NCBI GenBank assembly: GCA_944989445.1
Contig: CALYLW010000014.1
Span: forward strand, 186,001 to 250,000
DNA from: Ampullaceana balthica
Lineage: Eukaryota; Mollusca; Gastropoda; Lymnaeidae
Length of the DNA stretch: 64,000 nt
Direction: 5' to 3'
A model generated the notes under the pieces. The model saw only the letters and a program-made list of their open reading frames with translations. It was not told the DNA's origin and ran no database searches. The position numbers and the translations under genes were made by a program. Positions 36,201 through 45,200 of the stretch are shown here, one piece after another. Positions within the stretch are counted from its first letter, which is position 1, and every line of letters starts with the position of its first letter.

Positions 36201-39008
36201 AATGACTTTGTATTTTCTTAAATTTAATTAAATATTCAAAATAGTGACATTTTTTATAAATTTAAATTGCTTTATTATTAGTTAGGCCCGATGGCGCGTC
36301 GATTTCTGTGGTTATTTTATTTTTATAATTTATTTTACTTTAAATTACTCTTTGATACGGCTTTCCAAAGACTTGTCGCCGGTGATTCGGATTCATCATG
36401 GTTGCCTCAATACTTTCCGAGTGAGTTACCCATGGTTAGTGAGGGCCCTGCTGCGTCATGTCATGCCAAAGCGAAAGTCGAAATTTAACTTGGACATGCA
36501 AAGCGAGTTTCCATTCATAAAGAAGGCTACAAGTGACAAGCAGGACGACAGTGAAGTGCGGTGTGACAAGTGTGGGTCACGGTTCTCTGTCGCTCACAGC
36601 GGGCGGGGAGATATAGTGAAGCATCTGAATACGGATCGCCACAAAAACGCCCTGAAATCTTCAGCATCTTCAGGATGTACAATTATGAACTATTATTCAA
36701 GATCTGAGTTAGGTGAAAAGGAAGCTCAGTTGGCTGCTGCAGAGGGTACCATGGCGTACCACACGCTTTTTCATAATCACAGCTTCAGATCGATGGACTG
36801 CACGTCCAAACTTATGCAAAAGTTTTGTAATCCAAAATTCACTTGCGCACGAACAAAGAGTGAAGCTATTGTCACGAATGTTCTGTGTCCATATATAATG
36901 AACCAAATTAAGGCAGAATTAAATGTTGTGAATTTTGTGACAGTGTGTACAGACGCGTCCAACCATAAGGATGTGAAGCTATTTCCTGTAATAATAAGAT
37001 ATTTTTTGCCACTGTCAGGTGTTAAAATTAAAATCCTGGACATGCAATCGCTTCCTGGAGAAACAGCAGAGACCATTTGTAATTTCCTTGTAAATGCATT
37101 ACAGAGACATGGTCTAACAGAAAAGGTTATTGGGTTCTGCGCAGACAACGCAAACAAGAACTTTGGGGGACTACAAAGGAGAGGAAGAAACAACGTGTTT
37201 GCAATATTGCAAGATGATCTCGGGAAGAAACTGTTAGGTATTGGTTGTGCTGCTCATATCGTCCACAACGCGATACAAACTGCAGGGGATTGCTTGCCAA
37301 TTGATGTGAAAGCAGTTATTATGAAAATCTATTATTACTTCTACATCTACACTGTTCGTGTAGAGTCATTCAAAGAATTTTGCGAATTTGCCTGTGTAGA
37401 ATACCAGCGCATTTTAGGACATGGGAAAACTAGATGGTTATCACTGATGCCTGCAGTGGAGAGATTCTTAAAATTGTTTCCTGCACTGAAGTCTTATTTC
37501 TTGTCAGAAGAGAAGTGCCCCACTCTCTTCCGCAACTTTTTTGAAGTTGAACAGTGCTGAATTGTGGCTCTATTTCGTACACAATATCGCTGCAGTGTTT
37601 CATGTCACAATTCTGCGCATAGAGGCACAGAATGTAACAGCATTGGAAGCCTCTTCTGCACTGGATGATTTAATACACAACAAATGCACTGACAGAAGCT
37701 CTAAAAACTTTTTGCCCAATGAAGTATGTATGCGGATTACTCAATTAGAAGAGGAAAGAATGGTGAGCAAAACCGACATTACAAGAACCGTTGTAATTTT
37801 TTACGACAACTGTGCTGAATGTCTCAAACAGATGGTTGAGCAATTCAAATGTCTGAATGCATTTAGTTGGGTTGCGTTAAAAGAGACAACATCATGGGAA
37901 AAAGTACAGGAGAGTCTGCAACTTTTTGGACAAAAGATTCGGAATGTTGACATCAATGATAACCAGTTATTTGACGAAGTTAGCTACGTTAGCCGATTTG
38001 CTTCACCAGAAAAAATTGCAGATTGGAATTGTAAGCAGACTAGTGTTGACTGTTGATGGGTTGAAATCTTCCGTCATTTCAAGAATAAAGATCTACCATG
38101 TGCGCAAATTCAGAAAATTTTAGAGTTTGTTTTGTGTCTCCCATGAACAAACGCTGTCACTGAAAGAGTTTTCTCTGCTATGAATGTCATATGGACAACT
38201 GAAAAAACACAATTAAAAGTGGAAACACTAGAAGCAATGTTAATGGTGAAGTGCAATTTTGAGTTTCACGAGAGTTCCTCTAATTCTTGTGATAAAGTGT
38301 ATGAACCGCTTCTACAAGAACCAAAACTTCTCAGAAGCATTCATTCGTCAATGAAATATGTGTATGGAGCACCTACAGAGAATGAAACTAGGTCTGCACC
38401 AGATCAGGGGGTTCCATCGTCTGCGTGTAATTAAAACATCAGGCATCCTGCGCTGGATGAGCACATTCAAGCAATAAGGTATATACCGTTACCGTATGAG
38501 GTTACAAACTGTTAATTTTCTAACTGGTATTTGCTCTTCAGGAAAGAGTGCCTTACAGTCATTTTTCACAAAACGTTACCCCGCGTGACCCTGTCCCGCT
38601 TTGCGCTCCGGAAAATCTGGTCACCTTAAATTAAGTAACAAGTATAACTTTAACTTGTTAACTATTGAGTATTGAGTTTGAGACTATTGACAATTGACTA
38701 TTGATTGACTATTGAGACTATTGCAGTATTGACAATTGACAATGAATTAATGTTTCTGTTTGAGTTTGACGATTGACAATTTCAATTATTGCAGTAATCA
38801 ATCAGTTAATCAGTAAAAAAAATTGTCACTATTAATATTTAATATTAATAGTATAGTCCAAATCTGATTCACATGACATAAAATGACTTGGTAAAATTAT
38901 TCTTTGAGTTTCAGTTTTGTAAAGTTATAATTAAAGCTATACCTGAAACAGTATATTTGTCCTTCTCGCCAAATTTTGACCCATAAATATTCTAAGGTTT
39001 GCTGCCAT
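12911..39008 (-). CDS. IDH3G: NAD-dependent isocitrate dehydrogenase, gamma-type subunit, mitochondrial (12 coding exons, whole gene)
   Basis: Mitochondrial IDH3 converts isocitrate to 2-oxoglutarate in the TCA cycle; gamma subunits are regulatory partners of the catalytic alpha subunit. Exons 39008-38943, 32469-32380, 31836-31736, 30001-29886, 29450-29393, 29072-28940, 24453-24320, 15610-15508, 15257-15111, 14953-14859, 13746-13686 and 13024-12911 join in phase into about 405 residues, close to the usual gamma length. Visible motifs are KYGGRHTVT (from 58), GDGVGPE (70-76), IRENTEGEY (174-182), HKANIM (228-233) and NLYGNILSN (from about 282). The last motif has Asn where catalytic alpha subunits carry metal-binding Asp, which fits a regulatory subunit. 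KYGGRHTVT and [12 protein letters not shown] resemble the insect gamma-like subunit more than beta. Introns are packed with transposons, but none breaks an exon. Confidence 0.93.
13261..13552 (-). mobile_element. Short non-autonomous Helitron in IDH3G intron 11
   Basis: On the minus strand it begins TCAATATACATAATTCCCG and ends with the hairpin CCGTCATTTTTGACGG, then GTGATACA and CTAG. It sits between host A (13553) and T (13260), as Helitrons do. A tandem of CGCAGCGCCACCTAACAGCA lies inside. The length of 292 bp excludes autonomy. The GGGAAT/ATATACATAAT motif also occurs in the larger Helitron at 21298. Confidence 0.72.
13686..13746 (-). CDS. IDH3G: IDH3G exon 11
   Basis: Encodes [20 protein letters not shown] after completing the split Gly codon. 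HxxHAxxIxxAV is the usual helix before the C-terminal domain. Acceptor TTTCAG, donor GTGAAT. Confidence 0.93.
14229..14331. repeat. Degenerate 21-bp tandem repeat in intron 10
   Basis: About five copies of a GTGTTTAACACATCATAGTA unit with substitutions. Confidence 0.8.
14859..14953 (-). CDS. IDH3G: IDH3G exon 10
   Basis: Encodes [20 protein letters not shown], then [19 protein letters not shown] is invariant in the family. Acceptor TTTTAG, donor GTAAGT. The exit leaves GG of a Gly codon for the next exon. Confidence 0.95.
15111..15257 (-). CDS. IDH3G: IDH3G exon 9: family signature
   Basis: Encodes [20 protein letters not shown] followed by [12 protein letters not shown] and then DRYAVFES. 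This is the isocitrate/isopropylmalate dehydrogenase signature. Asn replaces Asp at both metal-ligand positions of the alpha-subunit form (NLYGDILSD). Acceptor TCTTCAG, donor GTAAGT, phase 0 at both ends. Confidence 0.96.
15508..15610 (-). CDS. IDH3G: IDH3G exon 8
   Basis: Completes the Met codon and encodes [19 protein letters not shown], then [15 protein letters not shown], the conserved dimer-interface region. Acceptor TTCTAG, donor GTGAAC, phase 0 exit. Confidence 0.95.
15611..16563. other. IDH3G intron 7, first part, nothing recognised
   Basis: AT-rich intronic sequence between exon 8 and the pogo-like element. No ORF or repeat pair was seen. Confidence 0.5.
16564..18389. mobile_element. 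Non-autonomous pogo/Tigger-like element B, intron 7
   Basis: Starts CAGTCGAACCCACTTAACTC and ends, inverted, CAGTCGAAACCGGTTAAGTC. It is flanked by TA on each side, as in the Tc1/mariner-pogo superfamily. Subterminal GTTAACTCGA/GTCGAC motifs repeat. Interior copies share stretches with elements at 24902 and 33013. No transposase remains. G- and C-runs occur at 17233-17505. Confidence 0.78.
18390..18607. repeat. 218-bp tandem duplication of the right end of element B
   Basis: Bases 18172-18389 are repeated at 18390-18607 with few differences (for example ATTCTATTGATATTTCC versus ATTATATTGATATTTCG). The duplicate repeats the terminal CGACTG-TA, so the element has two right ends in tandem. Confidence 0.85.
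18610..19467. other. Intron 7, AT-rich, nothing recognised
   Basis: No ORF, TIR or repeat pair was identified. Confidence 0.5.
19468..20450 (+). repeat. Helitron-like 5' end followed by three ~320-bp repeat units
   Basis: Begins TCTATATATATAAAAATAAA after an A, as Helitron 5' ends do. A unit containing GGGGGCCC, TTGTTTTTTGCTTATATGAG, ATGAATGGATCTTGACCAAA and ATTTTATTCCCCATTCAATT then recurs from about 19600, 19930 and 20255. I did not find a hairpin plus CTRR 3' end, so the Helitron label is tentative. Confidence 0.5.
20760..21246 (+). pseudogene. hAT transposase C-terminal remnant
   Basis: Translation near 20860-21010 gives [18 protein letters not shown], then IPVTSVSCE and a stop, then [10 protein letters not shown]. 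This is the hAT dimerisation block (WWK.n...yP.ls.lA...L.ipatSv.sErvFS.aG.iv). The catalytic Glu position is present. The right edge (21246) reads, inverted, TAGGGCTGTTAACGATTAA, a plausible hAT terminus. The left end was not found. Confidence 0.72.
21247..21297. repeat. AT dinucleotide microsatellite
   Basis: An uninterrupted AT run with one AC and one AG unit, directly before the Helitron 5' end. Confidence 0.9.
21298..24259 (+). mobile_element. Non-autonomous Helitron with internal repeats, intron 7
   Basis: The 5' end TCTATATATATAAAGCTCAG follows an A. The 3' end has the hairpin CCCGCTACAAAGAGCGGG, then TATATTT and CTAG, followed by T. This is the full Helitron end signature with insertion between A and T. 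No RepHel ORF exists in 2.96 kb of AT-rich sequence. Internal motifs recur: GTGCGCACATTTTCGTGTAC (about 21670, 21975 and 22268, and partly at 22880) and TCCTGAAAACGCTTAATTA (22440 and 23150). Confidence 0.82.
24320..24453 (-). CDS. IDH3G: IDH3G exon 7
   Basis: Encodes [19 protein letters not shown], then [20 protein letters not shown], ending two bases into the Met of HKANIM. Acceptor TTGCAG, donor GTGAGT. It lies only 60 bases from the 3' end of a Helitron in intron 7. Confidence 0.95.
25572..27480 (-). pseudogene. hAT transposase, ZBED5/SCAND3-like, broken
   Basis: The main open segment (27203-26382) has the hAT RNase H-like core: LDESTDV with the first acidic residue, [16 protein letters not shown], and the C-x2-H of [10 protein letters not shown] followed by RWLSRGR. 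An in-frame TAG near 26382 separates it from the next segment (26360-26007, [17 protein letters not shown]). A frameshift then leads to the C-terminal dimerisation block ([20 protein letters not shown]) at about 25850. Upstream of 27203 the N-terminal BED part is frameshifted. A 33-bp duplication (26427-26492) adds 11 residues. The last ORF runs through the TIR, so its tail is not native protein. Confidence 0.9.
26427..26492. repeat. 33-bp in-frame tandem duplication in the transposase
   Basis: Two identical 33-bp units at 26427-26459 and 26460-26492 encode [11 protein letters not shown] twice on the minus strand. Confidence 0.95.
28940..29072 (-). CDS. IDH3G: IDH3G exon 6: IRENTEGEY block
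   Basis: Encodes [19 protein letters not shown], then [18 protein letters not shown] and RQLEHE. The stretch [18 protein letters not shown] is diagnostic of NAD-IDH subunits. Relatives usually have Ser-Ser or similar before LEHE; here it is Arg-Gln. Acceptor ATTCAG, donor GTAGGA, closing in phase 0. Confidence 0.94.
29393..29450 (-). CDS. IDH3G: IDH3G exon 5
   Basis: A short exon encoding [25 protein letters not shown] is the conserved substrate-side block. Acceptor CTACAG; the donor GTTAAA is weak, but phase and similarity both demand it. Confidence 0.88.
29886..30001 (-). CDS. IDH3G: IDH3G exon 4
   Basis: Encodes [16 protein letters not shown] and then [17 protein letters not shown], matching the APIDFE and KRNGVALKG blocks of gamma-type subunits. 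Acceptor TTTAG, donor GTATTT. One base at each end completes the split Arg and Gly codons. Confidence 0.92.
30026..31586. mobile_element. Non-autonomous hAT element, intron 3
   Basis: Exact 8-bp duplication AACAGTAA at 30018-30025 and 31587-31594. The ends are CAGGGGTGCCACTC and, inverted, CAAGGGTGCAACCG. It is 1.56 kb with no transposase. The right part shares a TATGCGCAGAACGATGTGCG-like motif with the 5' region of the hAT at 25572. It begins 25 bases from exon 4. Confidence 0.82.
31736..31836 (-). CDS. IDH3G: IDH3G exon 3: N-terminal dehydrogenase motif
   Basis: Encodes [16 protein letters not shown] and then [18 protein letters not shown]. This is the conserved first strand and glycine-rich loop of the isocitrate/isopropylmalate dehydrogenase fold. 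Acceptor AAACAG, donor GTATCT, ending two bases into the Arg codon. Confidence 0.93.
32380..32469 (-). CDS. IDH3G: IDH3G exon 2
   Basis: Thirty codons, phase 0 at both ends, between a TTTAG acceptor and a GTAAGG donor. The peptide runs from [12 protein letters not shown] to AAQFDLVK. It is the poorly conserved link between the presequence and the dehydrogenase fold, so its assignment rests on phase and splice sites rather than on similarity. Confidence 0.75.
33013..34501 (-). mobile_element. Pogo/Tigger-like element D, intron 1
   Basis: Starts CAGTGGGACCCGGTTAAGTC and ends, inverted, CAGTGGGGCCCACTTAACTC, between TA dinucleotides (33011-33012 and 34502-34503). It is the reverse-orientation paralogue of element C without the hAT. 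It is non-coding and about 1.49 kb long. Confidence 0.85.
34560..35040 (-). repeat. Fragment related to the interior of element B
   Basis: Inverted, GCATGCTGTGACTC and the following AAAAAGAAAAATG plus the purine-rich run match 17275-17370 in element B, as does the GACATACCAACACAAG stretch. It lies directly after element D, so it may be a second, deleted family member. Confidence 0.6.
35515..35799 (-). mobile_element. Full-length tRNA-derived SINE, family 1, intron 1
   Basis: On the minus strand it starts ACGCGGTGGTCGAGTGGCAG (A-box-like) and has B box GGTTCGAATCC, as in a tRNA gene. The body ends with a 3' tail (TCTTCTGCATAGAAGGAGCC, then GATAA repeats) shared with the LINE. Target duplication CATTTATAATC lies at 35504-35514 and 35800-35810. 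A 5'-truncated copy is at 53357. Confidence 0.9.
35833..38628 (+). mobile_element. hAT element with long transposase ORF, intron 1
   Basis: TIR AAGGTGACCAGACGTCCC at the left and, inverted, TAAGGTGACCAGATTTTCC at the right. Flanking duplication AATTAAGT at 35825-35832 and 38629-38636. It carries one transposase gene on the plus strand, opposite in sense to the IDH3G gene it sits in. Confidence 0.92.
36463..38434 (+). pseudogene. hAT transposase, near-intact N-terminal two thirds
   Basis: The best start is [16 protein letters not shown] at 36463; an upstream in-frame ATG at 36352 adds 37 unlikely residues. A BED-like zinc finger (CDKCGSRFS, then [11 protein letters not shown]) is followed by the catalytic core [14 protein letters not shown] and [14 protein letters not shown], the C-x2-H of [11 protein letters not shown], and KTRWLSLMP. 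The frame is open for about 365 codons, then a one-base shift near 37550 moves to the next segment ([17 protein letters not shown]). Stops follow at about 38056. The C-terminal [13 protein letters not shown] with the likely catalytic Glu comes at about 38150. It is therefore a recent but broken copy. I do not recognise the subfamily with certainty. Confidence 0.88.
38660..38800. repeat. Degenerate ACTATTGA/ACAATTGA repeat
   Basis: Short units such as GACTATTGAC, GACAATTGAC and GAGACTATTG recur irregularly between the hAT and exon 1. Confidence 0.6.
38943..39008 (-). CDS. IDH3G: IDH3G exon 1: start codon and mitochondrial presequence
   Basis: Encodes 22 residues starting [16 protein letters not shown]. 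There are three arginines, no acidic residues and several hydrophobics, as in a mitochondrial targeting peptide. The ATG sits in a good Kozak context (CCAAGATGG). The exon ends CAG before a GTATAG donor, phase 0. A downstream in-frame Met at residue 9 is a less likely start because it would cut the presequence short. Confidence 0.85.
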
Positions 39009-39330
39009 CTTGGATACAATTGAGAAACCGAAAGTAGCGGAAATTAAATACTTCGTCTTTTAAAATAAAATGATTGCCTGACAAACCTCAGTAAATATTT
39101 AAAATATAAATCATATATATTATAGACGCTCCTTCTATACCCAAAATTATCGGAAATACTTAAACAAGTTAAAACAACTCAATTATTTATTATTGTATTA
39201 TTATAATTATAAATCGCTGTGTCTACGTACACCGCGGCGGGTCACCCAGCTAAACCACCGTCTTTGGCCAGCGTACACTACCGTGGTATACTTAGCAAAA
39301 CCATTGGCTTTGGTACACCGCGGCTTAAAT

Positions 39331-40997
39331 AAAACAACCCCGTAAAAACAAAGTTTTTGACTATAAATCCCTTATATATGAGATATAACTAAAAGTATTG
39401 ATTATGTTTCAACGCGACAAAAGTCTATAAACGTCTACAGTAGTCTACACGCGTTCTAATTACATCAATAGAACAACTTTCATTTGCACACTTTCTGACC
39501 AAATACGTGACCTCAAAACACAAGAGATCATGACAAACAAGATTTCGAAGTTAATATATGAGACATAACTAAAAGGGGGGGGGGTGGAACACGCAAAATG
39601 TAAACAAAAGCACGCCGGTACACCACACTAACATTGCAGCGTAAAGCTTGTTCACCCGGCGAAAGTAGGTAGTGAAGCTTTAATCGAACCGAAATTATCT
39701 CCCCTGCCGCTAAATATAGGTTCTAGGTTAGCAGACGACAAATAAAAATTCTAAAAATAGTGATTTATATAGATAAACTAAAAATGCATTAATTTAATTA
39801 CGGTACGTTCGATCGATCTGAAATTTTGATACGATGCATTGCTAGGTGAGACGGGTCCGTGTGCCAAATGGCTTCACTGGAAGTGGGTCATTTTCGACTT
39901 TTGTTTTTCCGCGGTTGACGAACGAACGAACGAACGATGAGACGGCGGTGAAGGTAATATAAGGGATTTAATAAAACAAACCCGTAAAAACAAAGTTTTC
40001 TACTATAAATCCCTTATATTTGAGTCATAATTATTAGTTTTTATATATATATATATTTTCCAACGCCACAAATATTTACAGACTGACACCGAGTGATGTC
40101 CCCTGTCTTTTAACGGGGGATGGGACGTGAGGGGGTGTCGGCACGACGGTCGACGTCTAAGCGTCAACTCAAACTCACGTGGAAAAAAACAATAACAAAC
40201 CGTGAATTTGAATTACATACGTTATATAAGGATAAACTAAAAATGCATTAATTTATTTACAATAATACGTTCGATCGATCTGAAATTTTGATACGATGCA
40301 TTGTGAGGTAAGACGGGTCCGTGTGCCAAATTTCAGCTCGATCGGATCACGGGAAGTGGGTCATTTTTGACTTTTGTTTTTACCGCCCGCCCAAGACAGA
40401 GATGACAACAGACAGAGAGAGAGAGAGACGGCCGCGAAGTTAATATAAGGGATTTAATAAAACAAACCCGTAAAAACAAAGTTTTTGACTATAAATCGCT
40501 TATATATGAGACATAACTAACAGTATTGATTATTTTCAAACACGACAAACATACAGACTGAATCTGTCTTAACTCAACTTTGCTTCATAACCCTGGGGGG
40601 GGGAGGGGGGGGGGAAAGTCTGGTCACCGATTTGCTTGACCGAGCTCAGCGCGACACGTAAAATGTAAACAAAAGCACCCCGGTTCTTCGATGGGTCGCC
40701 TCAAAGCGTCAACTCAAACTTTCACGTGGGAAAAAAACAATAACAAACGGTGAATTTGAATTACATACGTTATATAAGGAAAAACTAAAAATGCATTAAT
40801 TTAATTACGGTACAATCGATCGATCTGAAATTTTAATACGATGCATTGTTAGGTGAGACGGGTCCGTGTGCCAAATTTCAGCTCGATCGGATCACAGGAA
40901 GTGGGTCATTTTCGACTTTTGTTTTTCTGCCCGCCCGCCAATGAGAAGACGACAGACAGAGAGAGACGGCGGTGAAGTTAATATAAGGGATTTAAAA
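39331..40997 (+). repeat. Tandem array of three ~480-640 bp repeat units
   Basis: Each unit begins AATAAAACAAACCCGTAAAA, contains CTATAAATCCCTTATATATG, later CTAAAAATGCATTAATTT, CGATCGATCTGAAATTTTGA and GGTCCGTGTGCCAAAT, and ends GTGAAGTTAATATAAGGG. Junctions lie at about 39973 and 40454. Other copies or fragments are at 7915, 44085, 47383 and 51287. The array lies about 320 bases upstream of the IDH3G start codon. No ORF. Confidence 0.85.
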
Positions 40998-41162
40998 ATG
41001 AGCCGATATCTCTATATTTAGGGCAAAAGTGTGTAATTCGGGAGTAATTCCTATGCTAATACAAAACATGAGTTCTCAGATAATCAAACTAAATATTTAA
41101 ATTTCATGATTACTTAATTTTTAAGGTATAAAACTTGATTGGTACCATTTAACGAAAGTTAC

Positions 41163-41714
41163 AAAAGTTAGGTTATTTGCTGATGATTGTATAATCTATA
41201 GAATAATTAAAGCAGAACAAGATAGCAAAATTTTACAAAAAGACTTGAATGAATTGATAAAATTGGAAACTAACTGGAGTATGTCTTTCCACCCAGAAAA
41301 GTGTCAACTGTTAAGAGTAACAAAGAAAAGGAAACAAATAAATTCAAAATATTACATTCATGGAAAAGAACTGACCCAAACTAAAGATGCAAAATACTTA
41401 GGAGTCTTAATAAATGAGAAACTATCATGGAATCCCAATGTCAATGAAGTTATTTTAAAAAATCAAACAAAACCTTAGGCTTTATAAAAAGAAACTTTAA
41501 CAAATGTAATAGAGATATAAAACTAAAATGCTACCTCACTTTGGTGAGACCTGTACTAGAATATGCATCTTCTGTATGGGACCCATCCACCAAAGAAAAC
41601 ATTGATGAACTAGAACAAATTCAAAAAAGAGCTGCCAGATTCATTACTGGAGAATATTCAAAACTGACAAGAATAACACAATTAGTTAAATCATTAAACC
41701 TTGAAACACTAGAG
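41163..41714 (+). pseudogene. LINE (CR1/L2/Jockey-like) RT fragment, first of three pieces
   Basis: Translation opens VRLFADDCIIYR (RT motif F-A-D-D), then NWSMSFHPEKCQLLRVTKK, KYLGVLINEKLSWN, LTLVRPVLEYASSVWDP and IQKRAARFITGEYSK. One frameshift lies near 41460. The same element continues at 45201-45296 and 52015-52293, being split by two hAT insertions. The RT N-terminus and endonuclease are missing (5' truncation). Confidence 0.92.
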
Positions 41715-44700
41715 CAGTGGTTCCCAAACTTTTTTTACCCGTGGACCCCTTTTACAGTCAAAATTTGCCCACGGACCCCCCAAGTGAAAACGCTGCATAA
41801 ATACATAGTATACAAATTTGCTAATTAAAAAAACAACAACATTTTGTTGAAGAATTATTTATTTAAATATTACTTTCGTTTAAAATTTTTTAAAAAGTTA
41901 ATGACTTGGATGAACTTAAAGAGATTTTATGAGTCTATTTATTTCCGGATCAATGTTTGTGAGTAGCAACCGAAAATGCCCTCGAGCACTTATTTCTAGC
42001 CAGTTTCTTTTGTTTGTGATGAGGTTCATAACGGCACTGAATCCACGTTCTAACAAATAGGAAGACTGGAAAGCAGTCAACAACTTCTGTACAATAACCC
42101 ATGATGCAGGATATAAAACTGGGATCTCTTTTTGTAAACAGAATGTGTGGTATCCTTGTTCAAACATTGGTTTAAGTTTCTTATTTGTGGATATTTCAAT
42201 AAGTTGCTCCTGTATTAATATGGATTCATCTGTGTCTGGGATCTGAGTTTGTCCCCGAGCAAAAGGGTTTAACACCCAGTCGGGAATATCCAAGTGAAGA
42301 ATGTCTTCGTTAAGTGTTGACATTAGTCAAGCAAGTCTTCATCTCTATTTTGCAATTTCGACAAAATTTTGTAACTGATAACATCTCTCCTCTCCCCAAG
42401 TTTTGTTTACACAGAAAAAGTTTGTGCAACTAGCGCAGATATTAGGCTTTTAGTTTTGATTAAATTTAATTGGTCACCTTGTAGTTTCAAATCAGTTTCG
42501 TTAAAATTTGGCAAACACATCTGTCATGTAGGCTATATCATTTTTTGAGTTAATTAAATTTTGTCTTAAATCATTGTCTTTGCCTTCACACTGAATCAAA
42601 GAGAGCATAAAATCGATTTAAACATGCACTTTTAGATAACCAACGTACTTCTGAGTGAAGTAGTAAACGATTATAGTCTTCATCATTTTCCAAACAAAGG
42701 TTAGCAAATAATCTCTCATTGAAGGCATTCCTTTTGATTTTATTAACTGCTCTAATGACATAATCTAGTGATCCATGCTAACGTTCACTAAGATTTTTTG
42801 CAACTAAATGATGTCGATGAATGACACAATGCACTGATCATACATTTGGTACAGCTTGTTTTAAGTATACCAGAAAGCATCGGTATCTTCCTACCATTGC
42901 CGGAGCACCGTCAGTAGCAACAGAAATGATATTAGTCAAGGGTATAGTTTTTTAATCGAAAAATCTTTTTAATTCAGTAAATAAAGTTTCACCTTTCATA
43001 TCGGTTTCCAAACATTTAGCAAACAACAGTTCTTGGCAAAATTGTTCTTCTTTTACAAATCTTACATAAGCTAAAAGTAAATCCTCGTTTCCTGGTAAAG
43101 TGGACTCGTCAAACTCTAGAGAAAATTCAGATGTTTTTAAGTACTCACATAAAGAATTTTCAACACACTGAGCCATTTCGTCAATCCTTCTTTGGACTGA
43201 ATTATTGCTCAGTGGAATTCGTTTTGTTATGGCGAAAGCTGGTTTGTGCAACACAGTGCTTATCACCTCACTTACAGCTTGCAAAATAAGTTCTTCACTA
43301 ATCTTGTGGGGCTTTCCAGACTTTGCAATCAAAAAAGAAATATTATAAGACGCACGCAGTCCATCGTCATCTCGCTTAGATGTTGTCTCCATGAATTGTT
43401 GAAGTGATGGTGTTTTCAAATATTTTTTTTTGACTGCTTGAAAAAACGTTAAATCTGTATCTTTTTTATCACTATGGATTTTCATTAAATGTTCCTTAAG
43501 CTTGGAAGGTTTCATAGAATCATTCGACAAAGTTTTATTACACAGAATACACATTGGTAAAATACTATTTCCTGGTGATGAAATAAAGCCATACTTCAAA
43601 TATCCAACACTGTACTGTCTACATTTTTTCTTCGGCTCAATCATCTTTTAAAAAGGACACAAAAATATAAGAAAAATTGTATACAAAAAGTTTTATTTAA
43701 AACGGTTAATTAACTATTAATTATTAAACTTTTCAATGGAATGCAGCAGTAAAACCCTTTAGAATCAGACGTTAGGATACATATCTATTTAAGTAAAAAA
43801 AACTTTAGAATTACACGTAAGGATACATATCTATTCAATTTTTTAAAAATAAAAACTTACGATCCCTTCCTAATTTTTATAAAAAAAAATTAACGTTAAG
43901 GTATTAAATTGAAAATGTAAAACATATTGCTTTCAAAAGATATCAATTTTATTCAAATATTAAATACGAGCAACAAAGCCGGTCCAAGGACGTTCCGCCA
44001 CCGTTCGGTGGCATGTTGTAACTCCCCTCCAACAGCCGTCTCAACCGGCATACATGTGCATCACGTCAAAAATACTATTTATTATAGATAAAATAAATAA
44101 CTCGTAAAAACAAAGCCTTTGACTATATATCCTAACGCGCATAACTCCAAATAAAGTCTTGGAAGATATACTGCACCAAAATAACTCGTTTTCAACGTCC
44201 GCGTAAACGTGTTCAATATGATTGGCTGTAGGAGTCATATGTGTTTGAAGGACCAATCGCTATCGAGGACGGGACAGAACTGACAGAAAATTGCCTTTTA
44301 TTATTATAGATTATTATAATAGAATACTTACGTTCAAAAGTACACTAGCTGGATAACAATACAAAATTTAACTGTATCAAAACTGCTCACTAACAATACT
44401 TTTATACGCAATAAACCTAAGATTGGGAAAATTTGTTTATACACATTCTATCAGCATTTCATAAAAGTAAATTGTCGATTACGCGTAAGACTCTTTAAGA
44501 CTTTATATTGTAGGTAAGTAATGCATGTAGCAGCATAATTTCGGTAGTCTGTCTCACACCGTGCCATGTTTGTTATTAACTTAAATAGCTGGCGCCAACT
44601 AAAACTTTGATTGAGGGGTGCGGGTGAGAAATCGGCCAAAAATTCTCATTTTCAAGTATTTCTATGTTTTAATATGTTAGGTTTCTAAAGCAATTTTTTA

Positions 44701-45200
44701 AATTTTAATCAAAATTTGGAATCGTCCAACATATCAAAAGTGGTATCAATGGAAAGCTCTATTCTTCCTGCTTTAGATAAATATAACTTCCCAACGCGTC
44801 AAAATTTACCCAACCCTGCAACCATCGTCATTTCCGTTAAAAGATGGTATTTTTATGACCTACATATAGGGTCTTCGCCTTTCTGACGCATCAAACTCTC
44901 AATAAATCAAGAATTTTGATTGGTTACAGCTGTGGAAATATTGTATTTATACTTTTGTTTCTAGGTCAAACCAATTTATTTTACTCGGGACATAAAAATC
45001 ACTACTATAGTATTCATTGTTCTTTATTTTTATTTCCGTAATAATAAAAAAGAACACAATTTTATTATTTTTATTCTAAACCTTGCGCGGACCCCCTGAC
45101 GTTGTTCAGGGACCCCCAAATCAATTTTAATTTTCCACGGACCCCCTAAATGGTTCCGGGGACCCCTGGGGGTCCGTAGGGACCACTTTGGGAACCACTG
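41715..45200 (-). mobile_element. hAT element (ZBED/SCAND3-like) inserted in the LINE
   Basis: TIRs CAGTGGTTCCCAAACTTT and, inverted, CAGTGGTTCCCAAAGTGG. Exact duplication CACTAGAG at 41707-41714 and 45201-45208; the LINE reads on across the gap. The minus strand encodes the transposase. The 1.5 kb upstream of it (43650-45200) is non-coding and includes a fragment of the CCCTTATAT repeat family at about 44085-44310. Confidence 0.95.
41916..43644 (-). pseudogene. hAT transposase with BED finger, few stops
   Basis: Begins MIEPKKKCRQYSVGYLKYGF. A BED finger (CILCNKTLSN, then HLMKIHSDK) is followed by SLEFDESTLPGNEDLL with the first catalytic acid. A single stop lies near 42952. The frame continues ISVATDGAPAMVGRY (second Asp), a stop, HCVIHRHHLVAKNLSER (C-x2-H) and HSEVRWLSK. 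The C-terminal piece (42323-41916) has SYLLERGFSAVMNLITNKRN, the dimerisation block with the last acidic residue. Every hAT core motif is recognisable, so the copy decayed recently. ZBED5/SCAND3-like genes are the closest relatives I know. Confidence 0.88.
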
